A DNA stretch of 64,000 bases from Adhaeribacter swui. Lineage in GTDB: Bacteria > Bacteroidota > Bacteroidia > Cytophagales > Hymenobacteraceae. The notes under the pieces were generated by a model. It did not search any database and was not told where the DNA came from. It saw nothing but the letters and a program-made list of their open reading frames with translations. The stretch is taken from assembly GCF_014217805.1 (NCBI RefSeq), contig NZ_CP055154.1, forward strand, positions 1-64,000, read 5' to 3'. This document shows, piece by piece, positions 36,340 to 43,848 of the stretch. Position 1 is the first letter of the stretch, and each line of letters opens with the position of its first letter. Both the position numbers and the translations under genes were made by a program.

Positions 36340-37175
36340 CTGCTTTCTTTAATATCTTTTATTTTAATAATACTATCCGGATTTGTAGCCGGATTAACTT
36401 TGGATTTTTTCACCTTACGGTAGGTCAGGTATTCTACTACACTAATACTCACCAGCAGCCAGAGAAAACCTAAAAGGAAGCCGGCAGTAACATCGGTTAA
36501 AAAATGGACACCCAAATAAATACGGCTTAAGCCCATTAAAAAAATGTAGGCCAAGCCACTGCTGGTTCCAATCAGACGGGCCTTTCGTTTTTTAACGCTG
36601 CTTAGCAATATAAAAATTAAGATACCGGCCAAAGCCATGGCACCGGTAGAATGCCCACTGGGAAAAGAATAAGAGGTTTCGGCATAATATCCAATATCTA
36701 ATGGCCGCTCCCGGTGAAAATAGTTCTTCAGCAATTGCATTGATAACCCGCTACCCAGTACTGATACTAACAATCCCATTAAATAAACTCCTTTTCGTTG
36801 CCCTGCTAAAATGCCGGCGGTTATTATGGTCATGATGGTTACGCTATAAACATTGCCTAATTGAGTATAATAGTAGAAGGCTAAACTTAAACCAGGTATG
36901 CGACGATCATAAAAGAAAGTAGAAACCTGAATATCTATGGCTTTGGTTACCGGTGAGTTTACTATGTGTTCGGCCAGTTCTGAAAGCATGACTATATTAA
37001 AAGCACTTACCAGCAGGAGCAAAGTCAGCGGCAAACCGATGAACTCGACCGGAGAGAACCGGGCGTGCAGAAAAGTAATAGCACGGGGATACCTTTTTTC
37101 TAATCGCCGCAAGTAGGGCAATTTAAAAAAGGATTCAATTAGATGGCTCAGGTATAATAGTGGGATTTTAAACAT
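36336..37175 (-). CDS. PAP2-family membrane phosphatase
   Basis: The 279-residue polytopic protein has PAP2 blocks KNYFHRERPLD, FPSGHSTGAMA and SRIYLGVHFLTDV. It likely acts on phosphatidic acid, phosphatidylglycerol phosphate or lipid-carrier diphosphate. It is the first gene before the two-component pair and overlaps the regulator by 4 bp, so lipid phosphate metabolism and the efflux response seem tied in one operon. Confidence 0.88.
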   Translation of the reverse strand: MFKIPLLYLSHLIESFFKLPYLRRLEKRYPRAITFLHARFSPVEFIGLPLTLLLLVSAFNIVMLSELAEHIVNSPVTKAIDIQVSTFFYDRRIPGLSLAFYYYTQLGNVYSVTIMTIITAGILAGQRKGVYLMGLLVSVLGSGLSMQLLKNYFHRERPLDIGYYAETSYSFPSGHSTGAMALAGILIFILLSSVKKRKARLIGTSSGLAYIFLMGLSRIYLGVHFLTDVTAGFLLGFLWLLVSISVVEYLTYRKVKKSKVNPATNPDSIIKIKDIKESR

Positions 37176-37191
37176 GGGAGAGCTCTCTTAT

Positions 37192-37797
37192 TTAACCAAG
37201 TAAATGAAAAATGCTATTTTCCAGCCATTCGATGTTCTTCAACTTCCCGGCTTGCCAGTGCTCTTTTGCGTAAATAGTATGATACTGATGTTTATTCAAG
37301 AACGACAAATTTTCAATCAACCAGTCATAATCTGATGCTGATTTCCCTAAATATAGTTGCCATTCTTGCCGCAAGTTTTGCAGCGCTGTATCATAGCCCG
37401 GTGCTGACAAATGAAATAAATCAGCATCACGGATAATTTCTTCCAATAGGTTTTGGGGAGCCTGCGTAACTTTAGTAGCATTAATGCAATGCAGCACGGT
37501 TTCTACTTGTTCTTCCCTGTAATGCCTTTTCTGTAAAAAGCTGGCCGCTATCTTCTGGCTTTCTGCTTCGTGGCCCTGGTAAGTAATACAATAGCCCGTA
37601 TCATGGAACCAGGCGGCAAGCAGCAATGTCTCCTGCCGAACTGCTGCTATATTTTGATGAATAGCTAAATCAAAAGCAGCCTGTACCACTTGTAGGGTAT
37701 GCGCATAATTATGAAAAACCAGGCTTTCCATTTGCTGGTTGCGGAGCAAGTTTAATACGTATAGCTGAGCTTCGTTCAGCAATGGGGTAACTAGCAT
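37192..37797 (-). CDS. HD-domain phosphohydrolase
   Basis: The 201-residue cytosolic protein has HD metal ligands in FHNYAHTLQVV (residues about 29-39), WFHDTGY (about 65-71) and IRDADLFHL (about 124-132). The family includes nucleotide and phosphoester hydrolases; the substrate is not known. It lies 16 bp upstream of the PAP2 gene and probably begins the operon that runs down to 27759. Confidence 0.85.
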   Translation of the reverse strand: MLVTPLLNEAQLYVLNLLRNQQMESLVFHNYAHTLQVVQAAFDLAIHQNIAAVRQETLLLAAWFHDTGYCITYQGHEAESQKIAASFLQKRHYREEQVETVLHCINATKVTQAPQNLLEEIIRDADLFHLSAPGYDTALQNLRQEWQLYLGKSASDYDWLIENLSFLNKHQYHTIYAKEHWQAGKLKNIEWLENSIFHLLG

Positions 37798-38072
37798 CTA
37801 ACGGGCCTCCTTATAAAAGTTGTTCTTTATGCGGCTTAGTTTTCCGCAATGAACTACTCCCTTTGAAACTTGCCTGGAGGCATAGATAATCTAGAATTTG
37901 GAATTAAATCTGAATTCAATAGATAATTTAAATTATTATTTGGCAGGCTCTTGCAACAAGAATATGGGTATAAAACGGCTGATGAAATTTCTATTTAATA
38001 TTTAGTTCTATGAATAAAACAGAACATATTTGCACACTTGGTTTTCGTTGTTAAATGAATTTAATTAAAAAC

Positions 38073-38132
38073 AGGTAAGTTCCTGAAATAGCTTTACAGG
38101 TCAAACGGTTAAAGTTCAATTTAATTTCACAA
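38073..38132 (-). mobile_element. Right-end remnant of an IS3-family element
   Basis: Bases 38073-38100 are the exact reverse complement of 13996-14023, the right end of the truncated IS3 element. The neighbouring 30 bases also match with about five differences and include an altered stop region. No transposase coding sequence is left. The IS5 element begins 50 bp further on. Confidence 0.65.
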
Positions 38133-38180
38133 ATGTCTACTTGTAAGCTTCTTTTAAGTTATGCTTTAGTTTTCGAAGCT

Positions 38181-39102
38181 GAAGCTGTTTAGGATTAAAA
38201 GAACTACCCAAGGAAAAGGGAGGTAAAGATGTTTGCAAAGACAATCTTCAACCTACACCTGATCCAATGGGAGTAATAAGTAAAGATAATATTAAGGCGT
38301 GGATAGTTCCGCATCTAAGCACAGGAAAAAGAGGCAGTAAGTCCAAGGTAGAGACGTGGGAAATCGTAGCTGCCATTATACATAAGCTAAAGACGGGCTG
38401 CCAGTGGCGGGAGTTACCTACAAAAGAATTTTTTACTGACTATCGCCTTACTTGGCAAGGGGTATATTATCACTTTAGCCGGTGGGTGCGTGATGGCAGC
38501 ATCAGAAAGGTATGGGTAGAGCTATTAAAACAACAAAGAAAGCTGTTGGATTTATCGAGCATACAGCTAGACGGTAGCCGGACTATTTGCAAGAATGGTG
38601 GAGAATGTATTGGCTATCAGAGCAGAAAAGCGGCCAAGTGTTGTAATAGCTTATTTTTAGCCGACAATAAAGGATTAATGCTGGCTTGTAGTTGTCCAAT
38701 AGCTGGACAGCATCATGACTTGTTTGAGATAAAGCAGGTATTTGAAGAACTACGGGAGTTATTGAAAGAAGCAGGCATTGAAACAGCCGGGCTATTCTTA
38801 AATGCAGATGCGGGCTTTGATAGCCAGGAGTTCAGACAACAATGCAGTCATCATCAAATAGAAGCAAATATTGCCATTAATCCCAGAAAAGGAGAACAAG
38901 CACCGGAATTTGTGTACTTTGATGAAGAACTTTTTAAAAGAAGAATGGTCATTGAACAGGCTAATGCTTGGTTGGATAGCTTCAAAACTTTGCTCATCCG
39001 ATTTGAAACCAAAGCACAGCATTGGCTGGCCCTTCATTTTTTAGCTTTTACCATCCAGCTTATTCGCCAAATCAACAAAAAACTAAAATCCTAAACAGGT
39101 TC
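38181..39102 (+). mobile_element. Complete IS5-family insertion sequence (about 0.92 kb)
   Basis: Terminal inverted repeats of 16 bp with one mismatch are at 38181-38196 (GAAGCTGTTTAGGATT) and 39087-39102 (AATCCTAAACAGGTTC). They enclose one transposase gene that ends 8 bp inside the right limit of the element. No unambiguous target duplication is seen. Confidence 0.85.
38267..39094 (+). CDS. IS5-family transposase
   Basis: The 275-residue protein has an N-terminal DUF4096-type segment (TGCQWRELPTKEFF) and a DDE core with LDGSRT, NADAGFDSQEF and a downstream Glu in VIEQANAWLDSF. All catalytic residues appear to be there and the frame is intact, so the copy may be active. The last codons lie within the right terminal repeat. 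Confidence 0.93.
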   Translation: MGVISKDNIKAWIVPHLSTGKRGSKSKVETWEIVAAIIHKLKTGCQWRELPTKEFFTDYRLTWQGVYYHFSRWVRDGSIRKVWVELLKQQRKLLDLSSIQLDGSRTICKNGGECIGYQSRKAAKCCNSLFLADNKGLMLACSCPIAGQHHDLFEIKQVFEELRELLKEAGIETAGLFLNADAGFDSQEFRQQCSHHQIEANIAINPRKGEQAPEFVYFDEELFKRRMVIEQANAWLDSFKTLLIRFETKAQHWLALHFLAFTIQLIRQINKKLKS

Positions 39103-39174
39103 AATGTTTTAAAAATGCAATTTGTATTAAAAAATTTAATATAATAAACACAAAAAAAGTTAAAGATCAAGATA

Positions 39175-39732
39175 ATGAAATACTATTGGCTTACTATTGA
39201 TTGGGGAATAGAAGATGCTTGGATACTGGGAGATTTGATTATAAATGGGGAAATACATGTTGGTACTAATCTTTTAAATAATGCCTATTCAAATAATAAT
39301 GAGGTATTTATAGTATTACATGAAGAAGGTAGAAAATTAGACTTTTCATTTGCTCACCCAAATCTTCCAGTTGTAAATTCTAAAATTACATCTGTGTTTA
39401 AACCTAACGAAGTAAAGCTTTTCCCTGTATCCATAAATGATATAAAATACTCTGAAGAGGAAAAATATTATATAATTGATCAGATAGAAGAAGTCGACTG
39501 TGTTGATGAACTTCGCTCGAATTATGAAATTTGGGAAATCGGAAACCCAATACGTCCTGACAAAGCTGGCCAATATAGATCTTTTTTCAAACTAGTTATA
39601 GAACCATCGAAAACAGAAGGTAAAAGAATTTTTAGATTGAAGAATTACAAACAAGCAATAATAATTAGTTCGGAGCTTAAGAGGCATTTTGAAGAAAAAA
39701 ATGTTACTGGCATAAAATTTTTACAAGTGTAA
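39175..39732 (+). CDS. Imm11-like immunity protein (DUF1629 type)
   Basis: The 185-residue protein is AT-rich compared with its neighbours. Its C-terminus (FRLKNYKQAIIISSELKRHF then VTGIKFLQV) follows the Imm11/DUF1629 pattern, in which a Leu/Ile-rich strand leads to SEELK and GvkF. Such proteins neutralise polymorphic toxins from type VI or contact-dependent systems. No cognate toxin lies beside it, so it looks like an orphan immunity gene carried in by mobile DNA. Confidence 0.65.
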   Translation: MKYYWLTIDWGIEDAWILGDLIINGEIHVGTNLLNNAYSNNNEVFIVLHEEGRKLDFSFAHPNLPVVNSKITSVFKPNEVKLFPVSINDIKYSEEEKYYIIDQIEEVDCVDELRSNYEIWEIGNPIRPDKAGQYRSFFKLVIEPSKTEGKRIFRLKNYKQAIIISSELKRHFEEKNVTGIKFLQV

Positions 39733-40109
39733 TTTAAATTATTAAAAAATTAAACTGAATCTTGAATTAGGTAAAATGCTTCAGTTCATCAAAGTCAAAG
39801 AAGCAAAGCTCTGTTCCGTTAGATAAAAGAAATCATAAAGCTGACAAATGTTATCTGGACTAGTGGGCCGATTTGGGGGGAGGGATAATGACTTAGCGAG
39901 AAAGGGAGTTTAAACCTTTGACTAGCTAGCCGAAGAAGAAGCTTTGCTTTAAAAAGTACCATATAAGGAGTTTCAAGCAAACCCATTTAGGAGTGTTTGA
40001 AAGCCATTTTTCTGATAACAAATTATATGTTAAATAAGAGCGGTTTTCTGGGTTTTGTACAATTAATGGATTAGGCTTTGCGGTGGCGCAGCTACCGTAT
40101 AGATGTGGT
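39733..40109. other. Intergenic 5' exon region of the group II intron
   Basis: No gene is supported in this 377-bp stretch. Bases 40043-40054 (GTTTTCTGGGTT) recur at 42356-42367 in the right arm of the attC-like site, which may mark a broken cassette junction. Confidence 0.45.
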
Positions 40110-41952
40110 GTGCGCCCAGTATGGGCATCAGGTACTGAAAGGTATCAAATTATTCCAGAGGGTGCAAATCCCTTACAGGCGAGTTGGTGAAGCCTGTTAG
40201 TAAGCCGCAAGCTGGTTTACCGTGAGGTAAGCAGTGAAGAAAGCGGGACTACAAAATCCGGTACTGACGAACAGAAAGTACATAAGAGGCCTATTAACGC
40301 GGGTAAGCAAGCACCTCTTTGCAAAGCCTCTGACCAACAACCGTTAGTAGGTAGATGTACCAGGCATCGGAGGAAGGAATATGCTCTTACCTGGGGAGGT
40401 CTCCCGGTGTCGCGAACACGGGGAGAAGTCAGCAGAAGCCATAGTAGTTGGTAGTAACGAGCCATCATAGATAGGTGGAGGCCTCACAAACCAATGAAGG
40501 GCGGAACGTGAAGTTGTTCCAAATGGGGTAAGGAGGCTTAGCCAGCCTTACCGTAAGCGGAACAGGGATTACCATTTAAGTAGTAATAAGATGATAGAGA
40601 AAGTATTGCACCAAGGCAACCTGCTGCTGGCTTACCGGCAAGTGCTGGCCAACAAAGGTTCAGCTGGCGTAGACAGTATGCCGGTACACGAACTAGCGGC
40701 CCATCTCCGCGTAAACCAGGATGCCTTAGCTTTGGCTATCCGGGGTGGCCAGTACTTACCTCAACCCATCTTAGGGGTAGAAATACCCAAGAGTAACGGC
40801 CAGAAGCGCCTCTTAGGCATTCCCACCGTCACCGACCGCTTACTGCAACAAGCGGTAAATCAAACCATCGCTCCTTTGTTTGAATTGGAGTTCAAACAAC
40901 ACAGCTACGGCTTCCGGCCGAACCGTAACGCCCAGCAGGCAGTATGGCAGGCCCAGAAGAACATCCATGCAGGCTACCAACATATTATTGATATTGACCT
41001 GAAGAATTTCTTCGATGAAGTAGACCATTGTCTGCTCTTGCAACTGGTGTACCGGAAGGTAACCTGCCCGCTGGTGTTGCGCCTGATCCGCAAATGGCTT
41101 CGGGCCCCTATCCTTATTGGGGGAATGTTAACCAAACGCCGCAAAGGTGTGCCACAGGGCAGTCCGTTGAGTCCACTGCTCTCCAATATTCTGCTCCATG
41201 AACTGGATAAAGAACTGGAAAAGCAAGGCTTGCGGTACGTGCGCTATGCCGATGACTTTAGTGTTTATACCAAAAGTGAATCGGAGGCCCGGCAGGTGGG
41301 CAACAACCTTTTCCTGTTCCTGAAGAATAAGCTAAGGCTACCCATCAACCGGGAAAAGAGCGGCATTAGACGACCCGTCGATTTTCAGATACTAGGCCAC
41401 CGGTTTGTACCAACTTACCGGAAAGGGGACAAAGGCCAATATCAGTTGGTAGTAGCAGAAAAGGCATGGGTCCGGCTCAAGCAGAACCTGAAAGGGATTA
41501 CCCGTAAGACCGCGCCCAGTGCTTTGGAGCAGCGTATTCAGCAACTCAAAGAGGTGCAGCGGGGGTGGGTGAATTACTTTCGTCTGGCTAGTATTCAAGG
41601 GAAGTTAAAGCAGGTAGATAGTTGGCTCAGAAACCGGCTCAGACATTGCATCTGGCATGATTGGAAGAAAGCCGATCGGAAAAGAAAGAACCTGATCCGA
41701 TTAGGTGTTTCTATGGATCAGGCTTATGCCTGGAGCCAGACCAGGAAAGGGGGCTGGGCAGTAGCGCAAAGCCCCATCCTGGTGACCACTATCACGCTGA
41801 AACGGTTGGTAAAGAAAGGTTATGAATCGTTGCTCGATTACTACAAACAGGTATCCCCACAACTAAACGAACCGCTGTATACGAGACCCGTACGTACAGT
41901 GGTGTGAGAGGCGCTCCCCATCAGCTAACACTGGTGGGGCCGTCTACTCAAT
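40110..41952 (+). mobile_element. Group II intron with encoded reverse transcriptase
   Basis: The 5' boundary is taken at GTGCG (40110), followed by the domain I start GCGCCCAGTATGGGC. About 480 nt of structured RNA precede the reverse-transcriptase gene. Domain V is visible around 41875-41914, with the core GTACGTACAGTGGTGTGAG overlapping the end of the protein gene. Domain VI pairs CTCCCCATCAG with CTGGTGGGG, and the 3' end is near CTACTCAAT (41952). The intron is on the opposite strand to the cassette genes to its right. Ends are accurate to a few bases. Confidence 0.85.
40591..41907 (+). CDS. ltrA: Group II intron reverse transcriptase/maturase
   Basis: The 438-residue protein has RT motifs GFRPNRNAQQAV, DIDLKNFFDEVDH, GVPQGSPLSPLLSNI and the catalytic YADD in VRYADDFSVY, followed by a GIIM maturase domain (residues about 290-380, RGWVNYF). 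No HNH endonuclease domain is present. It promotes splicing and retrohoming of the intron that contains it. All motifs are intact. Confidence 0.94.
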   Translation: MIEKVLHQGNLLLAYRQVLANKGSAGVDSMPVHELAAHLRVNQDALALAIRGGQYLPQPILGVEIPKSNGQKRLLGIPTVTDRLLQQAVNQTIAPLFELEFKQHSYGFRPNRNAQQAVWQAQKNIHAGYQHIIDIDLKNFFDEVDHCLLLQLVYRKVTCPLVLRLIRKWLRAPILIGGMLTKRRKGVPQGSPLSPLLSNILLHELDKELEKQGLRYVRYADDFSVYTKSESEARQVGNNLFLFLKNKLRLPINREKSGIRRPVDFQILGHRFVPTYRKGDKGQYQLVVAEKAWVRLKQNLKGITRKTAPSALEQRIQQLKEVQRGWVNYFRLASIQGKLKQVDSWLRNRLRHCIWHDWKKADRKRKNLIRLGVSMDQAYAWSQTRKGGWAVAQSPILVTTITLKRLVKKGYESLLDYYKQVSPQLNEPLYTRPVRTVV

Positions 41953-42119
41953 TATGGGTTGTTATTTTTTAATCTAATAATTTTCTTCCTGGAAAAAGAA
42001 TTTTATCGGATTGTTAGTTTTTCAATTATTAAGGGCCTTTCGTTTATTAAAAAATTGCTGAGTATTTATACTTCAATCAAATAGAAGGCTGTCACTTCTA
42101 ATTTCTACTTGAAAATTAT

Positions 42120-42314
42120 TTACCTAGTAATCTTAATAATTCCATCAACAAGTCCATAAATGCCCAAAATAAAAAAAGTAAGTCCACTAATAAATAAACG
42201 CATACCAGTCCAAAACAAGGTGTCATAGGATGGATACTTCCAAAACTTTTCTTTTAGCATGATAATTATCCCAATTGGAATAAAAATCAAACATAGATAA
42301 TGGCCCGTATTCAT
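42120..42314 (-). CDS. Small two-helix membrane protein in a gene cassette
   Basis: The 64-residue protein has two hydrophobic helices (residues about 5-20 and 38-57). It starts 41 bp after the putative cassette core GTTATGG (42355 down to 42349 on this strand), as expected for the single gene of a mobile cassette. Function unknown. Small size keeps the confidence moderate. Confidence 0.5.
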   Translation of the reverse strand: MNTGHYLCLIFIPIGIIIMLKEKFWKYPSYDTLFWTGMRLFISGLTFFILGIYGLVDGIIKITR

Positions 42315-42348
42315 AAAAGCTATAAGAAAAATGCTTTATTAAAATTAT

Positions 42349-42477
42349 CCATAACGTTTTCTGGGTTAAAAAAGTAGCGATTAAATTCCTGCAACCTGTC
42401 ACCCAAGATAAACTTAATTAAAAGAAAGCATTACCAAGGTTAGCGTCACTCGCTATTTTTTTAACCCAGTGTTACCA
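42349..42477 (-). other. attC-like recombination site (cassette 2 end)
   Basis: On the minus strand the site reads R'' TGGTAAC, then a 20-base arm (42469 to 42450), about 70 bases of loop, a complementary arm (42380 to 42361, 19 of 20 pairs), a five-base spacer and R' GTTATGG. TAAC and GTTA pair, separated from the long arm by unequal unpaired spacers, which is the layout of a folded attC. The 129-bp length is like the Vibrio VCR class. The R boxes fit the GTT/AAC core but not the full consensus. Confidence 0.7.
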
Positions 42478-42491
42478 CCAGTTTTTTATTT

Positions 42492-43016
42492 TCAATTATC
42501 CCGCAATTCTCGCCATTCTTTCCAGAATGCTAAATAAGCTTTTTTGTCTGACTCGTCTGAAGGAATTGTTTTAGGAGCACTGTTTTTATAAAACTGTTCA
42601 ACTTTGTCTGCAAAATTAAAGACCAAAGTTTTATATTCTTCAAAGTCGATAATAGCTTCTTGCCCGCTGTCAGTTATATGTTTTATTTTATTATCAAGGT
42701 GAAGGATTGTCCAGTCAATGCCATTCGGACAACCGAATATTAATAGCTTATTTGTTTTATCGTCAATGACCATAAAGTGTCCGCAACAAGGTAAAAGTTG
42801 GCTCCCAAAGTCATCAGCTTTATAGTCAGCTTTAAATGTTCGCATTAGGTAAAGTGCGGTAGAACTTAAAGTCCAGTCCCCAGCATCTTTGTCTGAAAGA
42901 ATTTGATTGCCAATTTTTACATAAACATGTCCGTGTGCACAAAGGTCAGTTGGATCGTCAACATTTTGGATCCAATGAAGGTCGAGTATTTTAATGTCGA
43001 ATGCTTGGTCTGTCAT
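42492..43016 (-). CDS. Cassette-borne protein of unknown function
   Basis: The 174-residue soluble protein carries no motif I can assign (noted: LCAHGHVYVKIGNQILSDKD; CCGHF; a Trp-rich end). It starts 26 bp after the core GTTACCACCA (43042 to 43033) and ends 12 bp before TGGTGGTAAC (42480 to 42471), its exact complement. Gene and paired ends together form one mobile cassette. An immunity-type function is possible but only by analogy with other cassette cargo. Confidence 0.75.
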   Translation of the reverse strand: MTDQAFDIKILDLHWIQNVDDPTDLCAHGHVYVKIGNQILSDKDAGDWTLSSTALYLMRTFKADYKADDFGSQLLPCCGHFMVIDDKTNKLLIFGCPNGIDWTILHLDNKIKHITDSGQEAIIDFEEYKTLVFNFADKVEQFYKNSAPKTIPSDESDKKAYLAFWKEWRELRDN

Positions 43017-43035
43017 GCAGGTGCCCTAAAATTGG

Positions 43036-43087
43036 TGGTAACGGTTGGGCTAAGAAGCGTTTTAATGCTTTTTAGTTGGTGTTAGGC
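43036..43087 (-). other. attC-like recombination site (cassette 1 end)
   Basis: On the minus strand the site reads R'' GCCTAAC (43087 to 43081), an unpaired spacer, the arm CTAAAAAGC, an 8-base loop, the arm GCTTCTTAG (8 of 9 pairs), a second spacer and R' GTTACCA (43042 to 43036). GCCTAAC fits the RYYYAAC consensus exactly. It begins 4 bp after the stop of the DKNYY gene. The size of about 52 bp is at the short end for attC sites. Confidence 0.7.
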
Positions 43088-43091
43088 ATTT

Positions 43092-43814
43092 TTATTTTTC
43101 ACATTCCTCCCGGCCTTGGAATACATTAATGCAGCCAAATTTATCTTTACACTCAATATAATCAGTTACCTCAAAAGAAGAAACATCAACAGTATCAAGT
43201 ATTTGTTTCCCTTCATCGTTGTAATTTAACTTCCTGTCCAGAAAATATACCCACCTTCTATCCTTTGCTAATCCTGCACTTCCTTTAAAGAAAGAAACAT
43301 TGTTATAATCTTTAGATGGGATTTTGTAATGTTTGAAAAAGTAATAGCATCCATCTGTCGTCCATCTTTCCCAGTTGTTTTGCTCATATACAACCCGGAA
43401 ATTTTCTACTGAACATACTTTAAGGGGGTAGGTAGTATAAAAAATATCATGTCCATCAGTGGAGTAGTAAGAATCTATTACTTTAAAAGTTGTTCCCTTG
43501 GATGAAATTATTGAATCCTTATCGTAATACCCCCTAAATTTATCTCTTGCGTAAAATTCATCAAGAGATTCAAACGTTGCGGGATCTGCATTAGGAATTA
43601 TTTGTCCGTCGAAAAATACATATTTTTTATCCTTCGCATATCTATCATGTTTAAGGACAGTAAATGATTTCGGATCAGCCTCGAGACTAAATTTATGAGA
43701 ACCAGTTCCCTCATTCCAATATTTGTAACTTACAATTTTGCCGTCGTTTTCATACCCACTTGAACAACTTATCAAAAGAGTAGTAAAAAGCAGAAAACAG
43801 TTCTTTTTCACCAT
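43092..43814 (-). CDS. DKNYY-repeat lipoprotein in a gene cassette
   Basis: The ATG at 43814 starts a lipoprotein signal with lipobox LISC; the frame extends further upstream to 43874, but that would run into the IS110 end. The mature protein of about 220 residues has DKNYY-type repeats (ADPKSFTVLKHDRYAKDKKY, NADPATFESLDEFYARDK and AKDRRWVYFLDRKL), found in secreted Bacteroidota and proteobacterial proteins of unknown role. It begins 18 bp after GTTAGGCA (43832 to 43825) and ends just before TGCCTAAC, so it is the cargo of cassette 1. Confidence 0.82.
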   Translation of the reverse strand: MVKKNCFLLFTTLLISCSSGYENDGKIVSYKYWNEGTGSHKFSLEADPKSFTVLKHDRYAKDKKYVFFDGQIIPNADPATFESLDEFYARDKFRGYYDKDSIISSKGTTFKVIDSYYSTDGHDIFYTTYPLKVCSVENFRVVYEQNNWERWTTDGCYYFFKHYKIPSKDYNNVSFFKGSAGLAKDRRWVYFLDRKLNYNDEGKQILDTVDVSSFEVTDYIECKDKFGCINVFQGREECEK

Positions 43815-43824
43815 TTTATAATTT

Positions 43825-43832
43825 TGCCTAAC
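43825..43832 (-). other. Cassette 1 start (R'-like core GTTAGGCA)
   Basis: The minus strand reads GTTAGGCA, which fits the GTTRRRY core and is the exact complement of TGCCTAAC at 43088-43081, the other end of the same cassette. The IS110 transposase stop lies 17 bp further up, so the preceding attC half is missing and was probably split by the insertion. Confidence 0.65.
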
Positions 43833-43848
43833 TTCTATATAACTAACT

